Source of the DNA: Photobacterium indicum
GTDB taxonomy: Bacteria; Pseudomonadota; Gammaproteobacteria; Enterobacterales; Vibrionaceae
DNA length: 64,000 nucleotides
Direction: 5' to 3'
NCBI RefSeq assembly: GCF_003026215.1
Contig: NZ_PYOC01000016.1
Location: 34,900-98,899 of the forward strand
Part shown: positions 1 to 8,452 of the stretch, one piece after another
How the letters are laid out: every line of letters begins with the position of its first letter
Numbering within the stretch: position 1 is the first letter of the stretch
The notes under the pieces: generated by a model
Seen by the model: only the letters and a program-made list of their open reading frames with translations
What the model was told of the DNA's origin: nothing
The model's database searches: none
Translations under genes and position numbers: made by a program

Positions 1-10
1 AATTCAGCAT
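1..10 (-). CDS. Start of a fourth bufferin-operon gene, cut by the window edge
   Basis: The stop codon of bufC overlaps an ATG in a TGATG arrangement, and the frame continues as Met-Leu-Asn to the edge. Stop/start overlap of this kind usually marks a translationally coupled downstream gene. In many bufferin operons the gene after the DUF2063 partner encodes a small DoxX-family membrane protein, so that is the best guess. Only ten bases are visible, so neither the gene nor its identity is proven. Confidence 0.35.
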
Positions 11-786
11 CATTTATTTCCCTTTGGTTGACAGTGAACATCTGAAAAAATGTGTTGCTGTACTAATTCACTGAGCATTGCGAGCATGGTGTCATCAGCC
101 TTATCCAGCGTTTTCTGTTGTTGGCTTAAGGTAACCAGTGCGGTAGCGGCACTATTCGTATTCATTACCAAAATCTGTTTAGCACGGTGCTGGATGATGG
201 CTGACTCAGGTTGATTAATATCGAATTCTTCGAAGTTGTTATTCGTCACCATTTGCCACAAGGTGACCACGGCGTAAGACGAATCAAAGCATAAGGTGAG
301 ATGTGGAACTTCAAATTGTAGCGATGAGAAATCGCTCTCTGCTAACCCTTGTAGTTTGTGGAGTGGAAACAATGAATCGATCGCAGGCTGGTGATTAGCG
401 CGATCAACGCACCATTCTAACGCTGCTAAATCAGCAAGGTATGGAACGGCTTGATGCAATTCGGTAGTCTGGGTAATTGCGTCATCCAATCCTGCACCAT
501 AATGGCTTACGTCCCCTTGTTCGAGAGGGTGAGACAAGACATATTGGCGCGCTAATTGGCTAAAGCATTCATCGCCTACGACGGCTTTGATTGCGGGGTA
601 AGTCGCTTCTAAAATTTCAGATAAACTAATAATAAAGTTATTACGGTAGATCTGAATTAACTGCTCTGCAGGAAATTGCCCCCGAACAATTTGATTTGTC
701 ACATCACTTTCTTGATAGTGAAGTGCATCAGAAAATGCTTTTTGCAGATCATGCAGAGAGCGGCTAGGTGGTTGTGATTTGTCCAT
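10..786 (-). CDS. bufC: DUF2063 family protein, bufferin maturation partner (BufC-like)
   Basis: A 258-residue protein of the DUF2063 (putative DNA-binding domain) family, the usual partner of MNIO (DUF692) enzymes that modify cysteines in bufferin peptides. The family signature is the N-terminal helix containing IYRNNFIISLSEILEATYPA (about residues 46-65), followed by a YLADLAALEW segment near residue 117. Partner proteins of this type are thought to bind the precursor leader and present it to the MNIO enzyme; the DNA-binding label in databases is historical. The start has a good ribosome site (AGAGG, 6 bases upstream) and lies inside bufB (23 bp overlap), which implies translational coupling. 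The stop overlaps the next start at the window edge. Function is inferred from family and neighbours. Confidence 0.85.
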   Translation of the reverse strand: MDKSQPPSRSLHDLQKAFSDALHYQESDVTNQIVRGQFPAEQLIQIYRNNFIISLSEILEATYPAIKAVVGDECFSQLARQYVLSHPLEQGDVSHYGAGLDDAITQTTELHQAVPYLADLAALEWCVDRANHQPAIDSLFPLHKLQGLAESDFSSLQFEVPHLTLCFDSSYAVVTLWQMVTNNNFEEFDINQPESAIIQHRAKQILVMNTNSAATALVTLSQQQKTLDKADDTMLAMLSELVQQHIFSDVHCQPKGNK

Positions 787-1624
787 ATTGCGCCTCTTGC
801 ATTAAAATTGTGTTGGCTTTATCAGCTTCTGCTAATAACACCGAAAGTTCAGGAATATCTAAATCCCATTCAATCAGCGTGGGTGTGGCACCGTGTTGCT
901 GTATCCAGTGACGGTACATTTGCCATACGGGGTCGCTAACGGGTTTGCTATGGGTATCAATCCAAATTTCGCCATCATCAAATTTCTTTACCGTAAAGCC
1001 AGCAAGGTGAATTTCTTTTACCGATAATGGATCTAATGCCGCAATGTATTCATTGCTGTCAAAGCCGTGATTAAAGGCACTAACATAAATGTTATTAAAG
1101 TCGAGCAGTAAGCCACAGCCAGTACGCTGTTGTACGTGATGCAGAAACTCCCATTCTGGAATCGCTGAATGCTGGAAGCTTAAATAACTCGATGGGTTTT
1201 CAACCAGTAATTGGCGACCGAGAAAATCTTGCACCTGTTCGACTTTGTCACAGAAATTGTTCAGGGCTTCTTCGGTATAAGGGAGTGGCAGTAAATCATT
1301 AAAAAACTGCCCGTCGACTGAACTCCAACTGAGATGATCTGAAACCGCAATCGGGTTTACCTCATCAACTAACTGCTTTAGTTGGACAAGGTGATCGCGG
1401 TTTAATGGATCTGCTGAGCCCAGTGATAACCCAATACCATGACAACTGATAGGGTAATGCTCGGCTATTTGACGTAGTTGTTCTCGCGCCATAGAAGCCG
1501 GATTAAAATAGTTCTCACTGTGAATCTCAAACCAGCCAATATCTGGCTGTTGAGTAATGACTTGAGATACGTGGGGAGAGCGTAAGCCCACCCCAACCAT
1601 CTGCTGTTGAGACAATAAGCTCAA
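764..1624 (-). CDS. bufB: MNIO family (DUF692) bufferin-modifying enzyme
   Basis: A 286-residue TIM-barrel multinuclear non-heme iron oxidase. Metal-ligand candidates occur in the family order: His18, Glu33, HSENY at 35-39, His62 (SCHGIG), Asp96-His97 (SDHLSW), Glu142-Asn143 (VENPSS), Asp175 (LLDFNN), His186, His206 (EIHLAGF), Asp223 and His225 (DTHSKP), Glu252 (LIEWD). Enzymes of this family convert cysteines of precursor peptides to thiooxazole-type or related groups using oxygen. It begins only five bases after the second precursor gene. The chosen start is TTG, eight bases after a GAGGG that overlaps the precursor stop; an ATG at 1600 would give a protein eight residues shorter and has no visible ribosome site. 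Substrates are presumably the two adjacent DUF2282 peptides. Confidence 0.92.
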   Translation of the reverse strand: MSLLSQQQMVGVGLRSPHVSQVITQQPDIGWFEIHSENYFNPASMAREQLRQIAEHYPISCHGIGLSLGSADPLNRDHLVQLKQLVDEVNPIAVSDHLSWSSVDGQFFNDLLPLPYTEEALNNFCDKVEQVQDFLGRQLLVENPSSYLSFQHSAIPEWEFLHHVQQRTGCGLLLDFNNIYVSAFNHGFDSNEYIAALDPLSVKEIHLAGFTVKKFDDGEIWIDTHSKPVSDPVWQMYRHWIQQHGATPTLIEWDLDIPELSVLLAEADKANTILMQEAQYGQITTT

Positions 1625-1628
1625 TTAC

Positions 1629-1886
1629 TTAGCCCTCTGTAGAACCACCAGATAAGCGGTCGCATAATCCTTTAGGTACCATCATGAATGCATCTTTTTG
1701 GCCATCAGTTTTTGATGTCCCGGCACATGAGCTGGTTTTGGTCGCACAGTCATTCTTACCGGCTTTAGCTACGCCGTAGCACTTTTCTTTTTCTTCAGCG
1801 GCAACGGCAGATGTAGAAGCCACAGTACCCGCTAGAGCAATAAGACCTGAAACAGCAGTCGCTAAAGCAATATTCGTTTTTTTCAT
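1629..1886 (-). CDS. bufA: Bufferin-type DUF2282 precursor peptide, second copy
   Basis: An 85-residue secreted peptide: a Lys-rich start, a hydrophobic core and an Ala-rich cleavage region (STSAVAA, residues 24-30) form a Sec signal peptide, unusually retained in a ribosomally made, post-translationally modified peptide. The mature part has four cysteines at 36, 47, 54 and 75 (EKC, NDC, SSC, GLC) spaced as in bufferins, whose central cysteines are converted by the MNIO enzyme to copper-binding heterocycles. It differs from the upstream copy by about six residues (for example Glu31 for Asp, Lys41 for Glu, Ser58 for Ala, Thr60 for Ala). Ribosome site GAGG precedes the ATG. Copper buffering in the periplasm is inferred from the family. 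Confidence 0.88.
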   Translation of the reverse strand: MKKTNIALATAVSGLIALAGTVASTSAVAAEEKEKCYGVAKAGKNDCATKTSSCAGTSKTDGQKDAFMMVPKGLCDRLSGGSTEG

Positions 1887-1952
1887 GATGGTTCCTCAAA
1901 ATTTACGTATTGCTGCGCAATTGCACAGCAAGATATTTAATTAGTTAAAAGG

Positions 1953-2213
1953 TTATGCTGATTCGGTAGAACCACCCGATAAGCGGTCACATAGACCTTT
2001 AGGAACCATGATGAAAGCATCTTTCTGACCATCAGCCTTTGCTGTTCCGGCACATGAACTGGTTTTGGTCGCACAGTCATTTTTACCCGCTTCAGCCACG
2101 CCGTAGCACTTTTCTTTTTCATCCGCCGCGACGGCAGATGTTGAAGCGACTGTACCGGCTAGAGCAATAAGACCTGAAACAGCAGTGGCTAGGGCGATGT
2201 TTGTCTTTTTCAT
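1953..2213 (-). CDS. bufA: Bufferin-type DUF2282 precursor peptide, first copy
   Basis: An 86-residue peptide, first gene of the operon. The signal peptide is identical to that of the downstream copy, and the cysteines sit at the same four positions (36, 47, 54, 75). The C-terminus ends STESA instead of STEG. AGAGG lies seven bases before the ATG. The 66-bp gap to the second copy contains no terminator, so both should be read from one promoter upstream of 2213. The family has been linked to copper chelation; two transcribed copies next to one modifying enzyme would raise the dose of substrate. Confidence 0.88.
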   Translation of the reverse strand: MKKTNIALATAVSGLIALAGTVASTSAVAADEKEKCYGVAEAGKNDCATKTSSCAGTAKADGQKDAFIMVPKGLCDRLSGGSTESA

Positions 2214-2458
2214 AATAAATCCTCTTTAATACGTTGGCTGTTGCTGTAAGTTGCAACGTTTCCTTTGACTTAACTTATTTTGCTATGGCGCCTTAAGCGC
2301 TCTCGAAATATAAGAAAGGGTAAAGACAGAATTAATTTCACCTTTTTTTAACTTTTTTAAAGATTCATTAATGTTTCCGCTCAGAAAAAGCATAGAACAA
2401 AAATAAACAGGCAAGGTATTGTGTTGTTAAAAGTTATCAAAGCATTCTGAAAATGAGC

Positions 2459-2491
2459 TGGTATAATCCTCACCATTGTATAAATAACCAG
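2459..2491 (+). promoter_or_regulatory. uvrD extended -10 promoter with LexA-like box
   Basis: An extended -10 (TG-G-TATAAT, 2459-2467) predicts a start near 2474. Immediately downstream, 2476-2491 reads TTGTATAAATAACCAG. This matches the SOS box scheme CTG-N10-CAG except for the first base and keeps the CCAG end seen in the E. coli uvrD box. A LexA dimer there would cover the transcription start. Motif reading only; not scored with a matrix. Confidence 0.55.
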
Positions 2492-2500
2492 TAGATAGCG

Positions 2501-4675
2501 ATGGACGTTTCACTCCTGTTAGATGGGCTCAATGATAAACAAAGAGAAGCGGTGGCAGCACCATTAGGAAACCACCTTGTGCTAGCGGGAGCGGGCAGTG
2601 GTAAAACCCGAGTGCTCGTTCATCGTATTGCATGGTTAATGCGGATTGAGCAAGCCTCGTCGTACTCGATCATGTCCGTGACGTTTACCAATAAAGCGGC
2701 TGCCGAAATGCGCGGCCGAATTAATGAGTTAATGCAAGGCTCATCGGCGGGTATGTGGAATGGTACATTCCACGGTTTATGCCACCGCATGCTACGTGCG
2801 CACTACCTTGATGCGCGCTTACCCGATGATTTCAATATTCTTGATTCTGATGATCAAATGCGTTTGTTACGCCGTTTGATTAAAGCGCAAAACCTTGATG
2901 AAAAGCACTGGCCGGCACGTCAAGCTGCGTGGTACATCAACGGTAAAAAAGATGAAGGCTTACGCCCGGCTAATATCGATGCTTTTAACGACCCAGTTGA
3001 AAAAACATGGTTGCGTATCTACACCGCGTACCAAGAAGCATGTGATCGCGCGGGGTTAGTTGATTTTGCCGAATTGCTGCTACGTGCCTTTGAGTTGGTT
3101 CGCGACAATAAACATATTCGTGAGCATTACCAAGCGCGTTTCAAGCACATCTTGGTGGACGAATTCCAAGATACCAACAACATTCAGTTTGCATGGCTGC
3201 GCTTAATGGCGGGTGTTGATTGTAATGTGATGATCGTGGGTGATGATGATCAGTCTATCTATGGCTGGCGTGGCGCGCAGGTTGAAAACATTCAGCGCTT
3301 CTTGCGCGACTTTGCCAATGCATCGTCCATTTTCCTTGAACAAAACTACCGTTCTACTGGCAATATTCTAAATGCTGCCAACGAATTAATTGCCAATAAC
3401 AATGAACGTATGGGCAAGAAATTATGGACGGACGGTGAAGAAGGCGAGTTGATCTCGCTGTACTCTGCCTTTAATGAATTGGATGAAGCCCGTTTTGCGG
3501 TGGGTAAAATTAAGGAATGGCGTAATGAAAAAGGCGGTTCGCTGAACGATACGGCCTTTTTATACCGTAGCAATGCACAATCTCGTGTATTGGAAGAAGC
3601 CTTAATTCAAGCGGGTCTACCGTACCGAATTTATGGCGGCATGCGCTTCTTCGAACGTCAGGAAGTGAAAGATTCACTGGCATACCTGCGTTTGATGGCC
3701 AACCGAAATGATGATGCCTCTTTTGAGCGAGTGGTGAATACCCCTACGCGTGGTTTGGGTGATCGTACCTTAGAAACCATTCGCTTAGCCGCCCGTGATC
3801 GCAGTGTCACTATGTGGCAAGCCAGTGTATTACTGCTTGAAGAGCAAGTGCTGGCAGGCCGTGCAGCGAACTCGTTACGTCGTTTTATCGAGTTGGTTAA
3901 TGCACTGGAAGACGATACGCGAGACTTACCTTTGTTCCAGCAAACGGATGATGTGATCCGTAACTCGGGTTTGCGTGCGATGTACGAGCAAGAAAAAGGC
4001 GAAAAAGCCCAAGCTCGTATCGAAAACTTAGAAGAATTAGTAACGGCAACCCGTCAATTTGTTGTGCCAGAAGAAGCGGAAGAGATGACGCCATTAGCGG
4101 CGTTTCTGTCTCATGCGGCACTAGAAGCTGGCGAAGGTCAGGCCGATGACTTTGAAGACGCGGTGCAGCTAATGACCATGCACAGTGCGAAAGGGTTAGA
4201 GTTTCCGATTGTCTTCATGGTGGGTGTTGAAGAGGGCATGTTCCCTAGTTCACGCACCACGGAAGAAGTCGGACGCTTAGAAGAAGAACGTCGCTTGTGT
4301 TACGTCGGTATGACCCGTGCAATGAAGAAGTTGTACATTACTTATGCTGAAATGCGCCGTTTATACGGTAAAGATAACTTCCATAAGCCATCACGCTTTA
4401 TTCGTGAGATTCCAACGGAATTTGTGGAAGAAGTGCGGATGAAGGCACAAGTCTCTCGCCCTGCAAGCAGTGGACGTTTTAGCCAAACCCAAGTGAATGA
4501 TAACTTTAATCAAACCGGTTTTAATTTAGGGCAGCGTGTTAGTCACCCTAAATTTGGTGAAGGAACCATCATTAACTTTGAAGGCAGTGGTGCGCAAAGT
4601 CGTGTTCAAGTCGCTTTCAATGGTGAAGGTATTAAGTGGTTAGTGACGCAATACGCTAAGCTCGATCCGATGTGA
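2501..4675 (+). CDS. uvrD: DNA helicase II (UvrD)
   Basis: A 724-residue superfamily 1A helicase, the same size as E. coli UvrD. It unwinds 3'-5' in nucleotide excision repair (displacing the incised strand with UvrC) and in MutL-directed mismatch repair. Visible motifs: Q-motif region LNDKQREAV (10-18), Walker A GAGSGKT (30-36), motif II VDEFQDT (about 220), GDDDQSIYGWRGA (motif III), QNYRS (motif IV), MTMHSAKGLEFP (motif V) and VGMTRA (motif VI). The C-terminal Tudor-like segment (VSHPKFGEGTI) that contacts RNA polymerase in the family is present. It is a single gene with its own SOS-type promoter and a strong terminator. Confidence 0.98.
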   Translation: MDVSLLLDGLNDKQREAVAAPLGNHLVLAGAGSGKTRVLVHRIAWLMRIEQASSYSIMSVTFTNKAAAEMRGRINELMQGSSAGMWNGTFHGLCHRMLRAHYLDARLPDDFNILDSDDQMRLLRRLIKAQNLDEKHWPARQAAWYINGKKDEGLRPANIDAFNDPVEKTWLRIYTAYQEACDRAGLVDFAELLLRAFELVRDNKHIREHYQARFKHILVDEFQDTNNIQFAWLRLMAGVDCNVMIVGDDDQSIYGWRGAQVENIQRFLRDFANASSIFLEQNYRSTGNILNAANELIANNNERMGKKLWTDGEEGELISLYSAFNELDEARFAVGKIKEWRNEKGGSLNDTAFLYRSNAQSRVLEEALIQAGLPYRIYGGMRFFERQEVKDSLAYLRLMANRNDDASFERVVNTPTRGLGDRTLETIRLAARDRSVTMWQASVLLLEEQVLAGRAANSLRRFIELVNALEDDTRDLPLFQQTDDVIRNSGLRAMYEQEKGEKAQARIENLEELVTATRQFVVPEEAEEMTPLAAFLSHAALEAGEGQADDFEDAVQLMTMHSAKGLEFPIVFMVGVEEGMFPSSRTTEEVGRLEEERRLCYVGMTRAMKKLYITYAEMRRLYGKDNFHKPSRFIREIPTEFVEEVRMKAQVSRPASSGRFSQTQVNDNFNQTGFNLGQRVSHPKFGEGTIINFEGSGAQSRVQVAFNGEGIKWLVTQYAKLDPM

Positions 4676-4696
4676 TCCTGAACGACATAAAAAATA

Positions 4697-4752
4697 AAAA
4701 GCCCGTCTTGCCAGCTTCTTGCTAATAAGAACTGACAAGGTGGGCTTTTTTG
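4697..4752 (+). terminator. Terminator after uvrD
   Basis: AAAAGCCCGTCTTGCCAG pairs imperfectly with CTGACAAGGTGGGCTTTT across a loop of about 19 bases and ends in a T run. The A run on the left arm could let it serve ggt on the other strand as well. Confidence 0.85.
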
Positions 4753-4821
4753 TTTTAGGTCTGTGCTTTGTTAGCTAAGTCTTGCTGGTTAGCAAAGATG
4801 CTTACTGATTAGCCAAGGCGC

Positions 4822-6576
4822 TTACTGAGCAATGACTTTCCCTTCACGGCGTGGGTCAGCGGCACCCATGAGTGATTTACCGTCAACACGAATAGCTTGA
4901 ACACCAGAATTTAACTCTTTCACTTTTACCTTAAAGCCGAGCTGTTCCAGTTTTGGTGCCCATTGTTCAGCGGTTGTGCCTTGCTCTAATTCAAATGCGC
5001 CAAAGCGGTTATTCATATTGGGTAAGTTAATGGCTTGCTGAAGGTTTAATCCCCAATCAAGGTGTGCCACTAATGTCTTGGCGACATACCCAATGATTTG
5101 GCTACCACCAGGTGAACCAACGGCCATATACGGTTCACCTTCTTTCATTACAATGGTCGGTGCCATCGATGAACGCGGACGTTTTCCGGGCTCAATCCGA
5201 TTGGCAATTGGTACACCATCGGCATGGCTGCGGAATGAGAAATCCGTTAATTCATTATTGAGTAAGAATCCACGTACCATTAAGCGTGAGCCAAAACCAT
5301 TCTCAATGGTGGTGGTGATCGACACCATGTTGCGGTCTTTATCGACAATCGAAAAATGGCTGGTAGACGGTAACTCTATAGCTTCATCTAACGCGTAGTT
5401 CATTGCATGTGACCAAGGTGGCTTACCCGCCGCAGTCGTTGCTAGCGCGGTATCCCTTTTCAGTAATGTTGCGCGTTGTTCGATATAATCAGCGGCTAAT
5501 AAGCCCTCGGTAGGCATAGGAACATAATCGCTGTCTGCCATATATTTACCACGATCGGCAAAGGCTAAACGAGAAGCGTCACCGAGTAAGCGCCAGCTTT
5601 GAATGTTCTCTGGACCCATTTTAGCGATGGGATAATGGCTTAGCATGCCCATTATTTGCCCTAAGGTTAATGCCCCAGAGCTGGGTGGCCCCATGCCACA
5701 TATCGAATATTGACGATAAGGCGCGCAGACGGGTTCACGCTCTTTGACTTGGTAGGTAGCTAAATCCATCGTGTTTAATACACCGGGGTTAGCTTTTGCA
5801 CCACGTACGGTTTTAACAATATCGTTAGCAATCTTACCGTGGTAAAACGCACTGGCACCTTGGTCGGCGATTAACATTAATGTATCGGCATAAGCGGGAT
5901 TTTTAAGGTTTTGTCCTGCTTTGATTGGTGAGCCATCTTGATTAAAGAAGTAAGCTTTAGCTTCAGCTGAACGTTGTAGATAGTCTTTATCGTTGGCCAC
6001 TAATTTAGCTAAGCGTGGGCTAACAACAAAACCTTTTTTAGCCAGATTTATAGCGGGTTCAAAGAGGGTTTTCCACGGTAATTTACCTAAACGCTGGTGG
6101 GTATGCTGCAGTAATTTAACGGTACCTGGTGTACCCACTGAACGCCCACCGACAACGGCGTCAAAGAACTGTAGTGGTTCGCCTTTATCATCCTGAAATA
6201 ACCGCGGTGTAACGCCATAAGGTGCAGTTTCTCGACCATCAAATGATGTTAAAGCCTCTTTTTTTGCATCCCAATACATTAAAAATGCACCACCACCAAT
6301 CCCCGATGACTGTGGTTCAACTAATCCCAATACTAATTGGGTGGCAACCATGGCATCAATGGCATTCCCCCCCTGGCGTAGCATTGCTGCTCCAGCTTCA
6401 CTGGCATAAGGATTAGCAGACGCAATCACCCAATCAGACCCTTGCACCAAGGTTTGCGTTTTTAAGCCTGTCGCGGCTTCGGGGGCAATATTGTCTGCGC
6501 TTTGTTTAGCGAACGCGGGTGTGATGGTGAGGCTAGCGGTTATAAATAACGCTAGGTAAGATGCTTTCCACTGCAT
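4822..6576 (-). CDS. ggt: Gamma-glutamyltransferase (glutathione hydrolase proenzyme)
   Basis: A 584-residue periplasmic proenzyme that cleaves glutathione and transfers the gamma-glutamyl group. A signal peptide is clear (residues 1-23, ending PAFA). Autocleavage should occur before Thr405 in PSTSHFSIVD, giving large and small subunits; Thr405 becomes the N-terminal nucleophile. Other family signatures are PQSSGIGGG near 92, FDGRETAP near 134 and the PGKRPRSSMAPT and GSPGGSQI segments of the small subunit. Length matches E. coli GGT (580). It stands alone; the upstream 170 bp carries a perfect 7-bp inverted repeat (6671-6690) that may be an operator. Confidence 0.97.
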   Translation of the reverse strand: MQWKASYLALFITASLTITPAFAKQSADNIAPEAATGLKTQTLVQGSDWVIASANPYASEAGAAMLRQGGNAIDAMVATQLVLGLVEPQSSGIGGGAFLMYWDAKKEALTSFDGRETAPYGVTPRLFQDDKGEPLQFFDAVVGGRSVGTPGTVKLLQHTHQRLGKLPWKTLFEPAINLAKKGFVVSPRLAKLVANDKDYLQRSAEAKAYFFNQDGSPIKAGQNLKNPAYADTLMLIADQGASAFYHGKIANDIVKTVRGAKANPGVLNTMDLATYQVKEREPVCAPYRQYSICGMGPPSSGALTLGQIMGMLSHYPIAKMGPENIQSWRLLGDASRLAFADRGKYMADSDYVPMPTEGLLAADYIEQRATLLKRDTALATTAAGKPPWSHAMNYALDEAIELPSTSHFSIVDKDRNMVSITTTIENGFGSRLMVRGFLLNNELTDFSFRSHADGVPIANRIEPGKRPRSSMAPTIVMKEGEPYMAVGSPGGSQIIGYVAKTLVAHLDWGLNLQQAINLPNMNNRFGAFELEQGTTAEQWAPKLEQLGFKVKVKELNSGVQAIRVDGKSLMGAADPRREGKVIAQ

Positions 6577-6670
6577 ATGAGCTCCTTATCTCTGTCTCTC
6601 TTGATAGAAGTTCGGTCAATGAACTTCGTAGCGTAGAGAGTGACAGTGCAAAGCGCTAGTGTCTAATTGT

Positions 6671-6690
6671 TGAGCACTTTTTTGTGCTCA
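6671..6690. repeat. Inverted repeat upstream of ggt
   Basis: TGAGCAC, six T, GTGCTCA: a perfect 7-bp palindrome about 95 bp upstream of the ggt start and 60 bp beyond the end of the LysE-type gene. Neither strand has a T run after the stem, so it is a poor terminator. It may be an operator or a weak hairpin. Confidence 0.4.
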
Positions 6691-6749
6691 TTCTCAATAA
6701 TTTTCGTGCTTAATTACTACGATATTTTTACAGCGTAACGATTATATTT

Positions 6750-7406
6750 TCACAACGTAACTATGATATTCAATAAGATCATACTGCCGATAGTCACAAA
6801 CAGTACGCCACAGATACCGTCGATATAAGGTGTCCATTGCTGAATTTTTTGTTGTAGACGTTTCCCTGTAAGTAACCACGCCAGCATGGCGAACCATAGA
6901 AATGACGTTATCCATAAAATCGCAATTGCGGTTATTTTGCCGGATATCGACATATCAACTGGCACTATGGTCGAGAGTAGGCTGATGAAAAATACTAACG
7001 CTTTAGGGTTTAATATATTGGTCGTAAACCCTTTAACGAGCGCTTGTTTACTATTAGCAATAATGCGTTTTGGGGCTGCAGCTGTTTCAGTATGTGCTGT
7101 GGGGCGAAAAATAGGAGTCAGCACGCTTCTAACAGCACCAATACCCAGCCATAGTAAGTATGACCCCCCAGCGGCTTGCAGTAAGGCAAATAGGGTTGGC
7201 TGCTGGTGGATCAATAAGCTGGCGCCAGTCAGGCTTAAAATTGAATGCAATAAAATACCCAGAGACAAGCCCAGTGCGATCGCAATGCCCGTTTGACGCC
7301 CGTAACGTCCTGCGTTTTGTACCACTAAGGCAAAATCAGGCCCAGGGCTCATTAGCGCAATAACGTGGACGGTAACTAAGGTAAGTAAAGTGGTGACTTC
7401 GTTCAT
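6750..7406 (-). CDS. LysE/RhtB family amino-acid exporter
   Basis: A 218-residue inner-membrane protein with about six hydrophobic segments. The N-terminal signature ALMSPGPDFALVVQN (about residues 17-31) is that of the LysE/RhtB family, which exports amino acids such as threonine, homoserine or lysine. I chose the ATG at 7406 (MNEVTTLL) because the family begins just before the first helix; a longer frame to 7508 would add a charged, non-membrane stretch. It lies 140 bp downstream of an AraC regulator on the same strand, a pairing often seen for these exporters. Substrate cannot be read from sequence. Confidence 0.9.
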   Translation of the reverse strand: MNEVTTLLTLVTVHVIALMSPGPDFALVVQNAGRYGRQTGIAIALGLSLGILLHSILSLTGASLLIHQQPTLFALLQAAGGSYLLWLGIGAVRSVLTPIFRPTAHTETAAAPKRIIANSKQALVKGFTTNILNPKALVFFISLLSTIVPVDMSISGKITAIAILWITSFLWFAMLAWLLTGKRLQQKIQQWTPYIDGICGVLFVTIGSMILLNIIVTL

Positions 7407-7546
7407 GGTGTCTCGCCGTTTGTATTCGATTGGATCGGTATGTTTTGCAGTATGACGGGGCGTGTTTGAATACGCTTGTAAAAAAGTGACAGTGAAAAGA
7501 AAGTACAACGGAAAGAAGAATAGTGATGGTTATAAATTGGATATCG

Positions 7547-8341
7547 TTATTTTATGTGGGAAGGCGCAATACCGAACGTTTGTTTGAAGGTATTGGCAAA
7601 GTGCGCCTGATCATAAAAGCCGACATGATAAGCCACCTCTGTACTGTTAAAACCAGCCCGTAGCAAAGCCATAGCATGCTCTAGGCGTAAACGAGCTAAC
7701 CAAGCATAAGGTGTAATGCCGGTGGTTTTCTTAAATTGACGCAAGAGTTGCGACGGGCTGAGGTCACACAGTGTTGCCAAGTCATTAAGGCTGATTTTTT
7801 GATCAAGATGCGCCATAAAATAATCGCGTAACTGGCGTAAATCTTTGGTACCCAGCTTCGTGACTATGTGTTCGGTTACTTTTCCATAGTGGGTTAATAG
7901 ATAAGAAAAGTATTCTATCGGCAAGCTATCTTTAGCTAGTTGAGACGCCAAAGGATTGTCTAACTGGGTATGTAATTGAGTTAGTTGCTGGAAAAACTGA
8001 TGATCGGCAATCTTATGTTGTGGGAAACAAAAGAGGGCTTTACCCGATACGGCTTCAGCCTGTTGAGTTAACCAATCAGGGCTAATACTAAAAACTTTAA
8101 CGCGGTAGCCAGCGCTTTCTTTTGGCTGTCCATCGTGGATTTCATCGGGGGGCATGATCACCATTTGACCCGGCCCTGCTACATGTTTTGCGCCATTGAA
8201 AAAATACTGCTGCTGCCCTTGGGTGATTAAGCCCAAATGGTAATCGAGGTGATAATGGCGTTTGAAAGAAAAGCTTTGGTAATGGGCATCAATCAAGTTG
8301 ATGTCATCAATATTGCTTTTACGATGACTGACTTTATTCAT
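7547..8341 (-). CDS. AraC family transcriptional regulator
   Basis: A 264-residue regulator: an N-terminal cupin-type AraC ligand domain (RHYHLDYHLGLITQG near 28-42; PPDEIHDG near 64-71) and a C-terminal double helix-turn-helix (LNDLATLCDLSPSQLLRQFK and STEVAYHVGFYDQAHFANTF). The ending FKQTFGIAPSHIK is the classic second-helix signature. It is transcribed toward the LysE-type exporter and probably controls it in response to an amino acid. No operator was identified. Confidence 0.92.
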   Translation of the reverse strand: MNKVSHRKSNIDDINLIDAHYQSFSFKRHYHLDYHLGLITQGQQQYFFNGAKHVAGPGQMVIMPPDEIHDGQPKESAGYRVKVFSISPDWLTQQAEAVSGKALFCFPQHKIADHQFFQQLTQLHTQLDNPLASQLAKDSLPIEYFSYLLTHYGKVTEHIVTKLGTKDLRQLRDYFMAHLDQKISLNDLATLCDLSPSQLLRQFKKTTGITPYAWLARLRLEHAMALLRAGFNSTEVAYHVGFYDQAHFANTFKQTFGIAPSHIK

Positions 8342-8452
8342 GCGATTGCTCAGTGATGATCGGAAGGTCGTGCTTTTCTATTACAAGTAAACCATAAGTG
8401 AAGGGTATGCAGCTTGTAAAAAATTCACAAGCTGCAGAACGAATTAAACAGA

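Larger units (their letters stand above)
1629..2213 (-). repeat. Tandem duplication of the bufferin precursor gene
   Basis: The units 1629-1886 and 1953-2213 are nearly the same at DNA level: the first 30 codons encode an identical signal peptide and long stretches of the mature part match. Differences are scattered single substitutions. The spacer of about 66 bp is not repeated at length. This is a recent in-place gene duplication. Confidence 0.85.

Noticed and set aside
1937..2122. 61-codon minus-strand frame inside the first bufferin precursor
   Set aside because: It is a shifted reading of a well-supported gene with conserved cysteines; the alternative product is highly basic and has no signal.
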